Source: Ypsolopha sequella
Lineage: Eukaryota > Arthropoda > Insecta > Lepidoptera > Ypsolophidae
Length of the DNA stretch: 64,000 nucleotides
Assembly: GCA_934047225.1 (NCBI GenBank)
Contig: CAKOHE010000091.1
Location: 248,001-312,000, forward strand
Direction of reading: 5' to 3'
In this document: piece by piece, positions 44,163 to 55,767 of the stretch
Layout: the number at the start of each line of letters is the position of its first letter
Numbering within the stretch: the stretch's first letter is position 1
Program-made: the position numbers and the translations under genes
The notes under the pieces: generated by a model
The model's database searches: none
What the model was told of the DNA's origin: nothing
Seen by the model: the letters and a program-made list of their open reading frames with translations, nothing else

Positions 44163-47100
44163 TTATTTCATACATACTTTGTATGTTTTTGCGCTGCCTT
44201 TATACGAGTTACCATTGAATGAGTCAAATAACTTGTCAAATATTAACAGAAGCTCAGCAGTATCTTGACACTCTGCCGGTAGCACACCACGTTCTGAAAA
44301 TAAAAGCAAAATTTGTTAAACGCTCTGTAGTCTACTGGTTGGACTTCTGATGGAGATCGCGAACTCAATTCCAGTAGCATACAATGGTTAATCTGCGTGC
44401 TTCGAAAGGTACGTTAAGCTTTCATAGTGAGCCAATTCGTTTGAAATTGATAACGTCAAGGGCAATTATTTTTTCTACGCTGAGTCAGATGATTTTTTAA
44501 CAGCACCATTGAGGTCGTAGATATCTGTAGGAAGGAGGTATTAGTTTCAACTTCTCAAGAGGCCTGTGAAAATTGGTATTGACAGACTGATAGGCGGACA
44601 AAGTGATAAGGGATCTGTTTTTTCTCATTTCGAGTTACGGAGTCCTAAAAACGACAATAAACTATTAAGCCTTTGGCACATACAAAGCTGGACTGCATTA
44701 GGGGGTTAGCGGGCGAATAACTATGGAAGTATATGAGCAACGCCAAAAGAAAGCGCGGCGTAATGAGCAAGGCATGACATGTCACGCCGCGCTTTCTGTG
44801 TGGCGTGTCTAATACGCCGCGTTATTTAGTCTGTACGCGGCATAAAACTAAATAATAAAAAACTTACTTGCACAAAACCGCATAATTGCAGATACCCGTT
44901 GGCTGAAAACCTGGGCTGCGTGAAGTACCTTCATTTTTGGTATTTTTTCCTTATAGACATGGCTTTCTGTTAATTTTTGTAAGGTTCTTATTTCAGCTTC
45001 CCCTTTATCTTCTTCATATAACATCTGCAAATGTTCCCACTTTGCCAGCTTTACTTCATTATTATGGACAAATCTTATTTGTTTGTCAATAAAATTATTT
45101 CTTATCCCTTTCAAAAGGTGTGGCGGATCAAACAGTGGAAATATTTTTCTGTCTTCAATTTCGATCGCTGAACTTTTATATTCTTCTCCACGGCGCAAGT
45201 AATTTGCCTTGGTTTCTTGCTGAAGACTGTTTATGGCCGCCATGTTTGAAGCAGATTGGTCGCAAACGGTACAAACAATCTGTAGACCAGTGCTGGATAC
45301 TTCAGATACTACCCTTTTTATTAATTCTTTTAATAGATTACTTTTTGTTGCAGCTTGACAAAAAGTAAAACATACTGGTTGCTTAAACCTTCCTTTAAGG
45401 CCTTTGATCATAAAGACCAATGCATGGTCAGCAAGTTTCTTATTTTTCTCTTCACCATGGTCTTCAAATCCGACTATTTCATCTTGTGCCTTGTGGTAGT
45501 GAAGCCCTGCTGATAACGACACTTCATCGAACAATAAAGCGCACAGTCTTTGTTCAGCTGATAGCCTAAGCACATTTTTTTTTAAATTGTCTATTATTTC
45601 CTCATTGATGCCCGGTTTTAAAACTAAGCAGCTCAGTAACTTTTGCATTGTTCTTTTTGACGGCAAAGTAAATTTTAACCTTCTCATTAAATTGTACGCT
45701 TTTGCATTTTGTTTCAGAATAGTCAACGACAACATTTTTTCCTCAATGGAAAATCGTCGTCCTCTTGCAGCTTTTGCGTGTTTTGACTGCATGAAAGTAA
45801 ACAATTTTGCAGGTTCTGGAAGTTTCTCAATAGCTTTTAGAAAAGCAGTAGACTTAGATAGTTTTTCTGCCTTTCGAATCATTTTTGTTTGTGATTTACA
45901 TTTAAGTCTCAGTTTCGTTAATTTGTTTTTTAAATTTATCACCTCTTTGGATTTTCTAATTTTGCTGGCTGGCTTAGCAACTGTAAAAAGAACATAAAAT
46001 TTGTATTTAAAATATGAAATAATAAAATAACAATTAATAAATAAAACGCTGATTTAGTCAATAAAATAAATTCTCAACATAAAAAAATAGTTGCCATTAT
46101 CAAATGTAACAGTAGATATTCACTACAAAAGTATATAATTAATATGCAATATTGGATTTATATTTATCAATACAGATTTGCTATAAGAAATCAATCACTA
46201 AAGATAAGCTCCCCTATGTACATAGTGTGTCTAGGCCCCATGTAGGTACCAAATAAACCCAAAGGAATGATCGGACAGGAATACACTTTAAAACTAAAAA
46301 CTAATATTCACCTGTAGATATCTTTTCGCTACGTGTTTGGTGTTCTCCAAGAGTAGGCTGTTCTAATTGAGATTGTTGAATATTGAGACTCAATGAGGGT
46401 CCTGAAATTATAATAATATACACCATAATTATGTATAAAAACCAGTCAAGTGCATGTAGTTCTAAGGGGGGGGGGGGGGGGCATACGTTAGTAAATATAG
46501 GTAGCTGAAGTATATATTTTTACAATCAGCTTTTTAATACCTACAAATCGATATCCATATTGTCTTTTTAGGATTATATTTTTTTAATAACAAATTTAAA
46601 CATTTAATAATTTAATTATTTAATTTAAACAAATATTCACCTGAACAATTATTTCCATGTGGTTGGTGTTGTGAGTGAGACAAATTTTCTGCAGGCTTTG
46701 GCTCTTCTAGTTGAGATTCCTGGATGCTGAGACCTGATGAAGACGCTGGAATAATAGATTTATTATAATTTATCAAAAAAACCGGTCAAGTGCGAGCAGG
46801 ACACGAGCCCTGTGGGTTCCTTTCCGTTAAAATAGAATTTATAAACTTTACAAAATTACACAATTTACACAATTACAAACTTATGAAACTACAAAATGTA
46901 TGAACCAAACTGCAAAATTAAGTTAGTTGAATATTCGGGGATGTAACCCTAAAACTACATAATAAATTGACGTGTTTAGTATTTGTTATTTAAAAACATA
47001 CAGCATATATGGTACACAATATACAGAAATTACAAATTTCTTTTTTTACAAAAATTGGTCTTTGGGATAGCTGTAACAAAATTGGTCTAAAAATTACAAC

Positions 47101-48152
47101 TTTGACAGCCCTCCATTTGTTGGCATTTGAAGATAAAAATATATTTATACTCTACTCAATGAGCTCTAGACAATGATAACCCACAAGCTAGGATATGAAA
47201 AAAGTATATTTCTTTTTCATCTCCATTTGTATGTATGAGGCCCCTCTGAAAAATAATCTAATAACATTTTTATTTCAAAATTCGGTTTTAGGTCAACATT
47301 TTACATAACATATAAAAATTTCTGGTCTCTAACTCTTTCCGTCTACGAGCTAGAGACCTGTGACATATGGACAGACCAGACAGAGAGACAGACGGACGGA
47401 CAGCAGACTGACATTAATAGGGCTCCGTTTTGCCCTTCGGGTACGGAACCTTAAAAATATTGCATAATAAAATTGTCTGATTAAATACTTACAGAGATGT
47501 AATGTAGGTACACTATTTGCTGTCAGTCGTTTACTCGGTGAATTATATTTTTCATCAAAATGTCGTTGACACAACCTGACATTGTTGAAAATGTATTTGT
47601 TGCCTTTGCTCTGTGTTGTAAGATCTAACACTGATTTCCACAACATGAACCTGTCTTCATTTGGATACTCGTAATGTGGAAACCGATGAATAGGAACTGA
47701 AAATAATTAAAATAGGTTTTTCCTATGGCCACTGTTAAATGATAAAATTTATAGTACATAGTTCACACTCGGGAACACCTCTGACACCCCCTCGGGGATT
47801 CGTGTTTTGGCGATATATTTTTATTTATATATTTTATAAAATATCAGAAAACTGTCAAACCCGGACAACTTTCTTGCTTCTTTCTTCATGTAATTTACAA
47901 AGAAATACTAGGGTGTGTGTCGATAAGTGGGCACGATTAGGTACACAGGGTACTACCGATTTTCATCTGCTACGATCCTGACATAGGTACCTCTTTCGCC
48001 TCTTCTACATCCTTCAATCTAATCATCTTATTTTTTTCTGGTTAGTACTTAATCAGGGATAATATTACATTAATTGTGAATTATGATCATGAATAACACT
48101 TACCATCGGGTTTACATCCAAAATGACATTTTTTATCTCTTCGTTTCGGCAT
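44163..48152 (-). CDS. P-like THAP transposase, spliced open frame of about 563 codons
   Basis: Start ATG is at 48152. Exons 1-2 form a THAP zinc-finger DNA-binding domain: C9-x3-C13-x45-C59-x2-H62, with HRFP, the W of FMLWKSV, VRLCQRHF and a final SVPTLHL. Exons 3 and 4 encode short related linkers (LSIQESQLEEP and LSLNIQQSQLEQP). Exon 5 has a basic, coiled-coil-like stretch, then the RNase H-fold core: CALLFDEVSLSAGLHYHKAQ (first Asp), TVCDQSASNMAAINSL (second Asp) and PLFDPPHLLKGIRNNF. Exon 6 continues with LLIFDKLFDSFNGNSYKGSA and stops at TAA 44163-44165, before the QDPLENFF block that holds the predicted catalytic Glu. The open frame would give a DNA-binding but probably catalytically dead protein. 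Confidence 0.7.
44331..44395 (+). repeat. Possible decayed tRNA-derived SINE head
   Basis: TGTAGTCTACTGGTTGGACT resembles a box A region, and 25 bases later GATCGCGAACTCAATTCC resembles a box B. It lies in the last intron of the P-like gene. The match is weak. Confidence 0.3.
44749..44801. repeat. 14-bp GC-rich inverted repeat in P-like intron 5
   Basis: AGAAAGCGCGGCGT and its complement are separated by about 24 bases. A third related GCCGCG piece follows at 44814. This could be the remnant of a small foldback element. Confidence 0.6.
46466..46482 (+). repeat. Homopolymer G run
   Basis: A run of about 16-17 G lies in an intron of the P-like gene, shortly after AACCAGTCAAGTGCATG, which may be the truncated start of the same repeat family as 46772-47458. 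Confidence 0.85.
46772..47458 (+). mobile_element. Lepidopteran-type interspersed element inside the P-like intron 2
   Basis: Starts AAAAAAACCGGTCAAGTGCG and ends CGTTTTGCCCTTCGGGTACG, then GAACCTTAAAAA. GTGGGTTCCTTTCCGT near the start is roughly inverted relative to GGTACGGAACC at the end, and AGACAGACGGACGGACAG precedes the end. I recall the pair 'AACCGGTCAAGTGCGAGTCGG' and 'GGGTACGGAACCCTAAAAA' as the termini of a very common lepidopteran repeat. It is non-coding. Confidence 0.65.
47758..47805 (+). repeat. 3' fragment of the tRNA-Lys SINE family
   Basis: AGTTCACACTCGGGAACACC, then TCTGACACCCCCTCGGGGAT, matches the reverse complement of 20721-20765. It lies in intron 1 of the P-like gene. 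Confidence 0.6.
47955..48040 (+). repeat. Dispersed repeat fragment shared with 55645-55757
   Basis: TACGATCCTGACATAGGTAC, CTCTTTCGCCTCTTCTACAT and CCTTCAATCTAATCATCTT align with the later copy. I associate it with a lepidopteran repeat that normally carries GTCTGTATCCC..GGGTAGGCAGAG upstream. Confidence 0.55.
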
Positions 48153-48966
48153 ATTTCCAATCCAAATTCGTGGGCAGCTCAGAGTCCGATTTTTGTAAGC
48201 AAGTTGTCTCAGGTAAGGAGGATGTCACAAAATCATACGAAGCAGGAAGTCGTTAAAAATAGCGATTTTTAGCAATGAAAATTTTACACGAATCAAATTC
48301 AAAATTTCAAACTAAAAAACTGCTTCAAGAAAATTTTCACAACAATTATGTTGCCAGACAAAAAACAAAATCTACCAAAAGTTACGTAGTACAATAAAGT
48401 CACATAACATTGACCGCGATTTTAACGTTAGACAATAGTTTTAAACTCGGTTCGAAATAATAGACTGTCAGAATAATATTGAAAAGTAATGTTTATTTTA
48501 CATCTGCTGTTCACATAACTACAGTTTTTGCTTCGCTTTTGTAAATATGCTTGTTTTTATTTATTTATTATTATTTTATTTATATATTATTGTACATTAA
48601 CACACATATTTAACCAACCATCACGTTTGGGACGTAAAAATCGTCGGTGAAAAGCGGGTGTACCAACTGTAGCTTTCTTTTATGTTTTTTAACAAATATT
48701 AGTGAGCATACATTTTTTTTTTGCTCACTGTACAAATTTACAGTACGATTACTATAGTCGTAGTCGGCCTCGATCAGCATGCAAATTGAAAGTAAATTTT
48801 GCCTGCTGATGTGTGCGAGTATTTTTACTGTACGTACGCATATCAATCAAAATTTTGTGAATTGAATAATAGAACTTACAAAACATTTTTTTTTAATCAA
48901 CATGTCAGCCCTATTAGAGCGTGCGCTGCCGATAGATCGTACGTTTTTGCATGTATTTTCTGACAG
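48153..48966. other. Non-coding stretch
   Basis: A 78-codon frame at 48610-48846 (minus) shows no motif. This is presumably the 5' flank of the P-like gene. No TIR was identified. Confidence 0.4.
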
Positions 48967-49081
48967 TACAGTGGAGACCACATCAAGCTATACACTTGCA
49001 TTACGACATTAGCCCCTACAGAGAAGAATATAAGATAGGTACAAAGTCCAATGTGTCTAACTTGATGCGGTCTCCACTGTA
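48967..49081. mobile_element. 115-bp MITE with TACAGTGGAGACC ends, copy 1
   Basis: TACAGTGGAGACCACATCAA at the left is inverted at the right (TACAGTGGAGACCGCATCAA), giving TIRs of about 30 bp. The TA at each end suggests a Tc1/mariner-type TA duplication. The centre reads ACATTAGCCCCTACAGAGAA. A second, more diverged copy lies inverted at 55311-55422. Confidence 0.8.
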
Positions 49082-49718
49082 CATAGCGTAGTGAACAATT
49101 TGCGTAGGTATTTTCGTTTTACAAGTGAGAGAAATATCTGTTACGTAATAACTATTATATAATCTACCCCTGTTCATAACTTAAATGAAAAAATTGATGG
49201 CACACGCGTGACACATTTTTATGCATTATAAGTTTTTCTGAAAGTTATATTCCCCACCGAAAACAACTTCTGGTTACGACACACAGCATTAGTTTGTGTA
49301 GCTGTGGCAGGCAAATAGTAAAATATCGCCGTTTATAAACGGCGTCGTCAGTTTATAAACGCTCGCTGTTTTTCAATTTGCTGTACGCCAATTGAAAAAT
49401 GCCCACCGTTTGTAAAATGATTTCTAAAAAGCCGAATTAGAAAAGTCTTTTACTAACAATTAGGTGCGACGACAAGCGGAGCAAATGGTCCTTTTCTACT
49501 GACTTTGAGAGTCAATCAAGACCCAGAAGTCCAACCTTACAGGAATAGTACCACTTACTCCACGTTCATGAATACAAACCTACCGAATCCGATTGACGTC
49601 CGGCTATTCCAGAGAAACAGTCGAAAGAGTTTTTTAAAACTGAAGCTTAAGTATTTCCACAAATAAAACGGGTATTTACTATCAATAAGGCTAAAAATGA
49701 GAATTGCCCTCTAGGAAG
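49082..49718. other. Non-coding stretch with small palindromes
   Basis: GCCGTTTATAAACGGC at about 49329 is a perfect palindrome, followed by further TTTATAAACG copies and CAATTTG/CCAATTG pieces. No gene is seen. Confidence 0.45.
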
Positions 49719-50486
49719 TTGTAACGAAGCCCCGCTTCCCCGCAGCGGAGCCCCCACCGAGCCACACGCACGAGCGGTGGCGTGGGAGGATGACGCCATA
49801 TAAAACCAAAACACGGACAGGAGAGCCGACAGTTTTCCGTGACACCACCGACAAGTGAGACACCCCATCGGAAGGAGGCTGTCCCGCGCAACCGGCGCGT
49901 AACCCGAGACCCGAACCCCTCGAACCTGGAGTATTGGATTGCAGTGAAACCGTTGGATTGTCGTGAAATTAGTGGAGTAGGGACTGCGCCCACAGGAGAG
50001 TGTGCCTTAGCCGCGACGCGTTCTAGTTTTTTACCGAAAAGCTGTTCGTAGGCGAGTTCATAAAGTGGTATCTCGATTGAGGCGATCGTGGGTTTTGCGC
50101 ACTGATCCTTAGGGACTTTCAGGGTTGCGCTGGAGCAACCTTCAGCGCATAACGTGAGTCCCGAGGGGAATGGCAGCACAGGCCCTCAGAGCCGCTGAAT
50201 CGAGACCACGGCATGACGCGTCTGCAAAGGGCATTTGAATCCGATTTACCGAATCGTTAATAATTATTTTAAAAAAGCCAAGCTCCCTCTCTCTCCCGGT
50301 GATTTGTAGGTTGAAACCCATGTGAACATTAGTGCGCGACGATAGACAATTGATAAAGTGCGATACCCCCAACTGTAGTAATACGTGAATAAATAACCGA
50401 TGTGTAAATAGCAATCGTGTGTTTCCGTCCACCATACCCTCGTCCCAAGAGCAGTTGAGATCCATGCTGACGCAGCAGATCATCAT
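49719..50486 (+). promoter_or_regulatory. GC-rich LTR-like or promoter-like segment
   Basis: The segment begins TTGTAACGAAGCCCCGCTTC and has a TATA-like GCCATATAAAACCAAAACAC at about 49795. A GC-rich transcribed-like region follows, with GAATAAATAACC (AATAAA) at about 50388. The layout U3-TATA-R-polyA resembles a solo LTR of 700 bp or so, and overlapping open frames show no domain. No second LTR or TSD could be identified. It ends where copy B of the segmental duplication begins. Confidence 0.35.
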
Positions 50487-51836
50487 AAAGTCACTCCTCT
50501 AGAACCGTGCCGGGACTTCTAACCGCAACGTCTTCAGGTCGTCGGTCCTGCACGCAAGAGGTCTGCCTACGCTTTACGCCTACGTCATAGCTTTGCTGTT
50601 CGTGGTCTCTACTAGAACGCCTTCCTACTGCTATTAAATGTAGGTACATTTCGTTTGTTATATCACACCCTTAATAATAGTTGATCAAATTTTGCAGGCA
50701 GGCAGAAGATTCTGCCAACGGCAGCAGGCCGCGGCGCGCCCCATGCCCGCGCTCGCGGCTTCAACCGACGTCACCTGCAAGTCGCAACGCAGCGACGCGA
50801 TGTTGATTGACGTCGCCCAGCCAACCACCGCCCAGGTTGAGCGGCCCGCAGCGGATGCGCCAAATTCAAGTTACAATACACTGACAGTAAGTTATACATA
50901 TAGTCATATAGACACCATTTCGCTTGAATAATCTTCTCATTACCAAAACATCAGAGAAAACTGGGTGTAGCTAGGTAGTGTATGGTTATTTTTCATCGGT
51001 TTGTGCGTGCTTGTGACTTATTTGAACAGTCAAAATCAAATTCCAAGTCAAGACAGACCAATATTTTAGTCTTCTAATTAATCCTAGTTTCACGATACAA
51101 CCTTATACGTCTAAAATATCCTAACCGGTCGGCCTCAGCTTCAGGCTTCGAGAGGCGCGCCAAACGGTTCTTCTTGCGACCGTGCCGGCGGCGGAGAGAA
51201 CAAATGTATGAAGTTGTGTAGCGCCGGCCGGTCATGTGCGCTCGATCACTGGCCGGAGCCGCGCAAAGCCCGTCGCAATAACCGCCTGGAAGCGCAGCAA
51301 GAAGCGCCGCCAGAAGCCTGAAGCTGTGGCCCTGGCGTAAGTGTATGAAGCGTGAACGAAAATTATATTTCTGGGAATAACGTTCCACTGAACTGTCTTA
51401 TAATGTATTTAATATCGGTTAAGGGGGCAACAAAAATTTAGTCTTTATTCCAAATTCCATAGTCCCCGTTATCTTCACTTAAATTATAGGGACATTATAG
51501 AATCGATATTTTTTTGGTTAATCAGTGTTTTTTTTTGTTACAGGTTTACCGACACCGCAAAAAGGGGATCTAAAAAGGCCGACTTGCCGAAATTAAGATT
51601 CACTTTACCTTTTATTTAATTTAAAGCTTTTGAAGCTCTTAGTAGCCCTTAAAAATAGGCTTTGTTTTTGTGTTTTTTTTTACTTTGAAGCTCGTAGCAG
51701 GCGACGACTTCTTTTTTTTATACTATAGGCAGACCTTTACTTTGTTATTATATACTTACAGATAATTTTTGCTGCAAATAAACTTTCCTTTTTCCGATTA
51801 TAGCTTTTTATTGTCAGTGGCGAGACAATAGTTCGC
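50487..51836 (+). repeat. Segmental duplication, copy B (single-copy part)
   Basis: Nearly identical to 33448-35033 apart from three blocks absent here and scattered substitutions. It carries the same splice-like sites and the same AATAAA, then GTCAGTGGCGAGACAATAGT leads into the satellite. It starts in the middle of the (CATC)n-headed repeat that is complete at copy A, so A is closer to the original junction on that side. Confidence 0.8.
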
Positions 51837-54800
51837 CCGTACAGACAGTACTCGACACATTCAGACAGTACTTGACCCGTACATACAGTACTCGACACAT
51901 TCAGACAGTACTTGACCCGTACATACAGTACTCGACACATTCAGACAGTACTTGACCCGTACATACAGTACTCGACACATATAGACTGTACTTGACCCGT
52001 ACATACAGTACTCGACACATACAGACGGTACTTGACCCGTACATACAGTACTCGACACATACAGACTGTACTTGACCCGTACATACAGTACTCGACACAT
52101 ACAGACGGTACTTGACCCGTACATACAGTACTCGACACATACAGACTGTACTTGACCCGTACATACAGTACTCGACACATACAGACGGTACTTGGCCCGC
52201 ACAGACAGTACTCGACACATTCAGACAGTACTTGACCCGTACATACAGTACCTCGACACATTCAGACAGTACTTGACCCGTACATACAGTACTCGACACA
52301 TACAGACTGTACTTCCCGTACAGACAGTACTCGACACATTCAGACAGTACTTGACCCGTACATACAGTACTCGACACATTCAGACAGTACTTGACCCGTA
52401 CATACAGTACTCGACACATACAGACTGTACTTGACCCGTACATACAGTACTCGACACATACAGACGGTACTTGACCCGTACATACAGTACTCGACACATA
52501 CAGACTGTACTTGACCCGTACATACAGTACTCGACACATACAGACGGTACTTGACCCGTACATACAGTACTCGACACATTCAGACAGTACTTGACCCGTA
52601 CATACAGTAGTCTACACATTCAGACAGTACTTGACCCGTACATACAGTACTCGACACATACAGACTGTACTTCCCGTACAGACAGTAGTCTACACATTCA
52701 GACAGTACTTGACCCGTACATACAGTACTCGACACATTCAGACAGTACTTGACCCGTACATACAGTACTCGACACATTCAGACAGTACTTGGCCCGCACA
52801 GACAGTACTCGACACATTCAGACAGTACTTGACCCGTACATACAGTACCTCGACACATTCAGACAGTACTTGACCCGTACATACAGTACTCGACACATAC
52901 AGACTGTACTTCCCGTACAGACAGTAGTCTACACATTCAGACAGTACTTGACCCGTACATACAGTACTCGACACATTCAGACAGTACTTGACCCGTACAT
53001 ACAGTACTCGACACATTCAGATAGTACTTGACCCGTACATACAGTACTCGACACATTCAGACAGTACTTGACCCGTACATACAGTACTCGACACATTCAG
53101 ATAGTACTTGACCCGTACATACAGTACTCGACACATTCAGACAGTACTTGACCCGTACATACAGTACTCGACACATTCAGACAGTACTTGACCCGTACAT
53201 ACAGTACTCGACACATACAGACAGTACTTGACCCGTACATACAGTACTCGACACATACAGACTGTACTTCTCGTACAGACAGTACTCGACACATACAGAC
53301 TGTACTTCTCGTACAGACAGTACTCGACACATACAGACTGTACTTGACCCGTACATACAGTACTCGACACATACAGACTGTACTTCTCGTACAGACAGTA
53401 CTCGACACATTCAGACAGTACTTGACCCGTACATACAGTACTCGACACATACAGACTGTATTTCCCGTACAGACAGTAGTCTACACATTCAGACTGTACT
53501 TGACCCGTACATACAGTACTCGACACATTCAGACAGTACTTGGCCCGTACATACAGTACTCGACACATTCAGACAGTACTTGACCCGTACATACAGTACT
53601 CGACACATTCAGACAGTACTTGACCCGTACATACAGTACTCGACACATTCAGACAGTACTTGACCCGTACATACAGTACCTCGACACATTCAGACAGTAC
53701 TTGGCCCGTACAGACAGTACTCGACACATTCAGACAGTACTTGGCCCGCACAGACAGTACTCGACACATTCAGACAGTACTTGACCCGTACATACAGTAC
53801 TCGACACATTCAGACAGTACTTGACCCGTACATACAGTACTCGACACATTCAGACAGTACTTGACCCGTACATACAGTACCTTGACACATTCAGACAGTA
53901 CTTGGCCCGTACATACAGTACTCGACACATTCAGACAGTACTTGACCCGTACATACAGTACCTCGACACATTCAGACAGTACTTGGCCCGTACAGACAGT
54001 ACTCAACACATTCAGACAGTACTTGGCCCGCACAGACAGTACTCGACACATTCAGACAGTACTTGACCCGTACATACAGTACTCGACACATACAGACAGT
54101 ACTTGACCCGTACATACAGTACTCGACACATTCAGACAGTACTTGGCCCGCACAGACAGTACTCGACACATTCAGACAGTACTTGACCCGTACATACAGT
54201 ACCTCGACACATTCAAACAGTACTTGACCCGTACATACAGTACTCGACACATTCAGACAGTACTTGACCCGTACATACAGTACCTCGACACATACAGACA
54301 GTACTTGGCCCGCACAGACAGTACTCGACACATTCAGACAGTACTTGACCCGTACATAGAGTACCTCGACACATACAGACAGTACTTGGCCCGCACAGAC
54401 AGTACTCGACACATTCAGACAGTACTTGACCCGTACATACAGTACCTCGACACATTCAGACAGTACTTGACCCGTACAGACAGTACTCGACACATACAGA
54501 CAGTACTTGACCCGTACATACAGTACTCGACACATACAGACAGTACTTGGCCCGCACAGACAGTACTCGACACATTCAGACAGTACTTGGCCTGTACAGA
54601 CAGTACTCGACACATTCAGACAGTACTTGGCCTGTACAGACAGTACTCGACACATTCAGACAGTACTTGACCCGTACAGACAGTACTCGACACATACAGA
54701 CAGTACTTGACCCGTACATACAGTACTCGACACATACAGACAGTACTTGGCCCGCACAGACAGTACTCGACACATTCAGACAGTACTTGGCCTGTACAGA

Positions 54801-54870
54801 CAGCACTCGACACATTCAGACAGTACTTTGCCTGTACAGACAGCACTCGACACATTCACACAGTACCAAA
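51837..54870 (+). repeat. 40-bp satellite array B (3.0 kb)
   Basis: Same 20+20 dimer as array A (CAGTACTCGACACATTCAGA / CAGTACTTGACCCGTACATA), with more of the CATACAGACTGTACTT and CATACAGACGGTACTT variants and local 1-base insertions (CAGTACCTCGACAC). Blocks of alternating ACTG/ACGG variants at 51960-52200 recur at 52420-52560. Long frames on both strands are artefacts of periodicity. Confidence 0.95.
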
Positions 54871-55018
54871 GAGTATAGTAAGTGTCCTATACAGGAAAAG
54901 AGAGCCATCTCGCGTGAGAAAATGGGAACATAATGATCAGTAGCGCCATCAGGATGTGGTCTGGTCGAACTAATTCTGCTATACATACCTATATAATACA
55001 CTATATGTAGGTATACTG

Positions 55019-55258
55019 GGTGTTGACTTGCTCAGAAAATTAAACCACATGTTCTACTGATTATACTGAACTACTTCCCTACAAAAACTTACAAAAGCGA
55101 AAAAAAAAAACACTTCCCCATAGAAAATACGTATTATGAATTTATTTAGGGAACTGAATTATTTTTTCGCATTATGTCAAGTTTTTCTGTGAGAGTAGTA
55201 GTTCAGTATACTCAGTAGAGCATGTGGTTTAATTTTCTGAGCATGTTATTTAAACACC
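55019..55258. mobile_element. MITE with about 45-bp terminal inverted repeats
   Basis: GCTCAGAAAATTAAACCACA, then TGTTCTACTGATTATACTGA and ACTAC, is repeated inverted at the right end (GCTCAGAAAATTAAACCACA, TGCTCTACTGAGTATACTGA, ACTAC). GGTGTT lies at both outer ends. The 240-bp unit has no coding capacity. Confidence 0.8.
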
Positions 55259-55310
55259 AAATGTCGCTTTAAGATTCTGACTTATTTTGCAAATTTTAAT
55301 TATGGGGTAG

Positions 55311-55422
55311 TACAGAAGCGATCACATCATGCTATGCACATTGAACATTGTACCATTTTATATCCTTCACTATAGGGGCTAATGTAGTACTGAAAGTGTA
55401 GCTTGACGTGATCTCCACTGTA
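55311..55422. mobile_element. MITE with TACAGTGGAGACC ends, copy 2 (inverted)
   Basis: Its reverse complement, TACAGTGGAGATCACGTCAA with ACATTAGCCCCTATAGTGAA, aligns along its whole length to 48967-49081. The far end has decayed to TACAGAAGCGATCACATCAT. Confidence 0.75.
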
Positions 55423-55644
55423 ACGGAAATATTTCCAATCTTGAAATACTTAGCTCGAGCGTTATTTTAATAAGTCAATGTTGGAAACATTTTGTTTTTC
55501 CAAAGCAATGTAGTAAAACATGATATACATAGTTAGATATTTTATTTATCGTTACCTTTTACAATACGAAATATATAAATTAATACGAAATAAATCAATA
55601 ATAAATACGAAAATAATCAATAAAAATTTACATACATATATATA
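55423..55644. other. Non-coding AT-rich spacer
   Basis: Repeated AATACGAAATAAAT-like sequence; nothing else seen. Confidence 0.4.
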
Positions 55645-55757
55645 TTCACATCTGTCTCCCAGAGGGGTAGGCAGAGACTACATATTTCTATATGATACGA
55701 TCCTGACACACCTCTTTCGTCTCTTTCACATCCATCAATCTAGTCATACAAGCTCAC
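55645..55757 (+). repeat. Dispersed lepidopteran-type repeat fragment
   Basis: Contains ATCTGTCTCCCAGAGGGGTA, GGCAGAGACTACATATTTCT, ACGATCCTGACACACCTCTT and CACATCCATCAATCTAGTCA. The latter half aligns with 47955-48040. Confidence 0.6.
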
Positions 55758-55767
55758 CAATATTTGT

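Larger units (their letters stand above)
43195..48152 (-). mobile_element. P-element-like transposon gene (THAP transposase), degenerate at its 3' end
   Basis: Six exons can be traced on the minus strand: 48104-48152, 47493-47696, 46641-46745, 46312-46401, 44868-45980, and from 44293 downward. All introns have GT-AG ends and all phases agree. The product belongs to the THAP9/P-element family of GTP-dependent DDE transposases. No convincing terminal inverted repeats were found at either side. Other repeats lie in the introns: a SINE tail at 47758, a lepidopteran repeat at 46772-47458 and a tRNA-like piece at 44331. Confidence 0.8.

Noticed and set aside
51837..54870. CRISPR-like array
   Set aside because: The 40-bp units are contiguous tandem repeats with no unique spacers, and the DNA is clearly eukaryotic.
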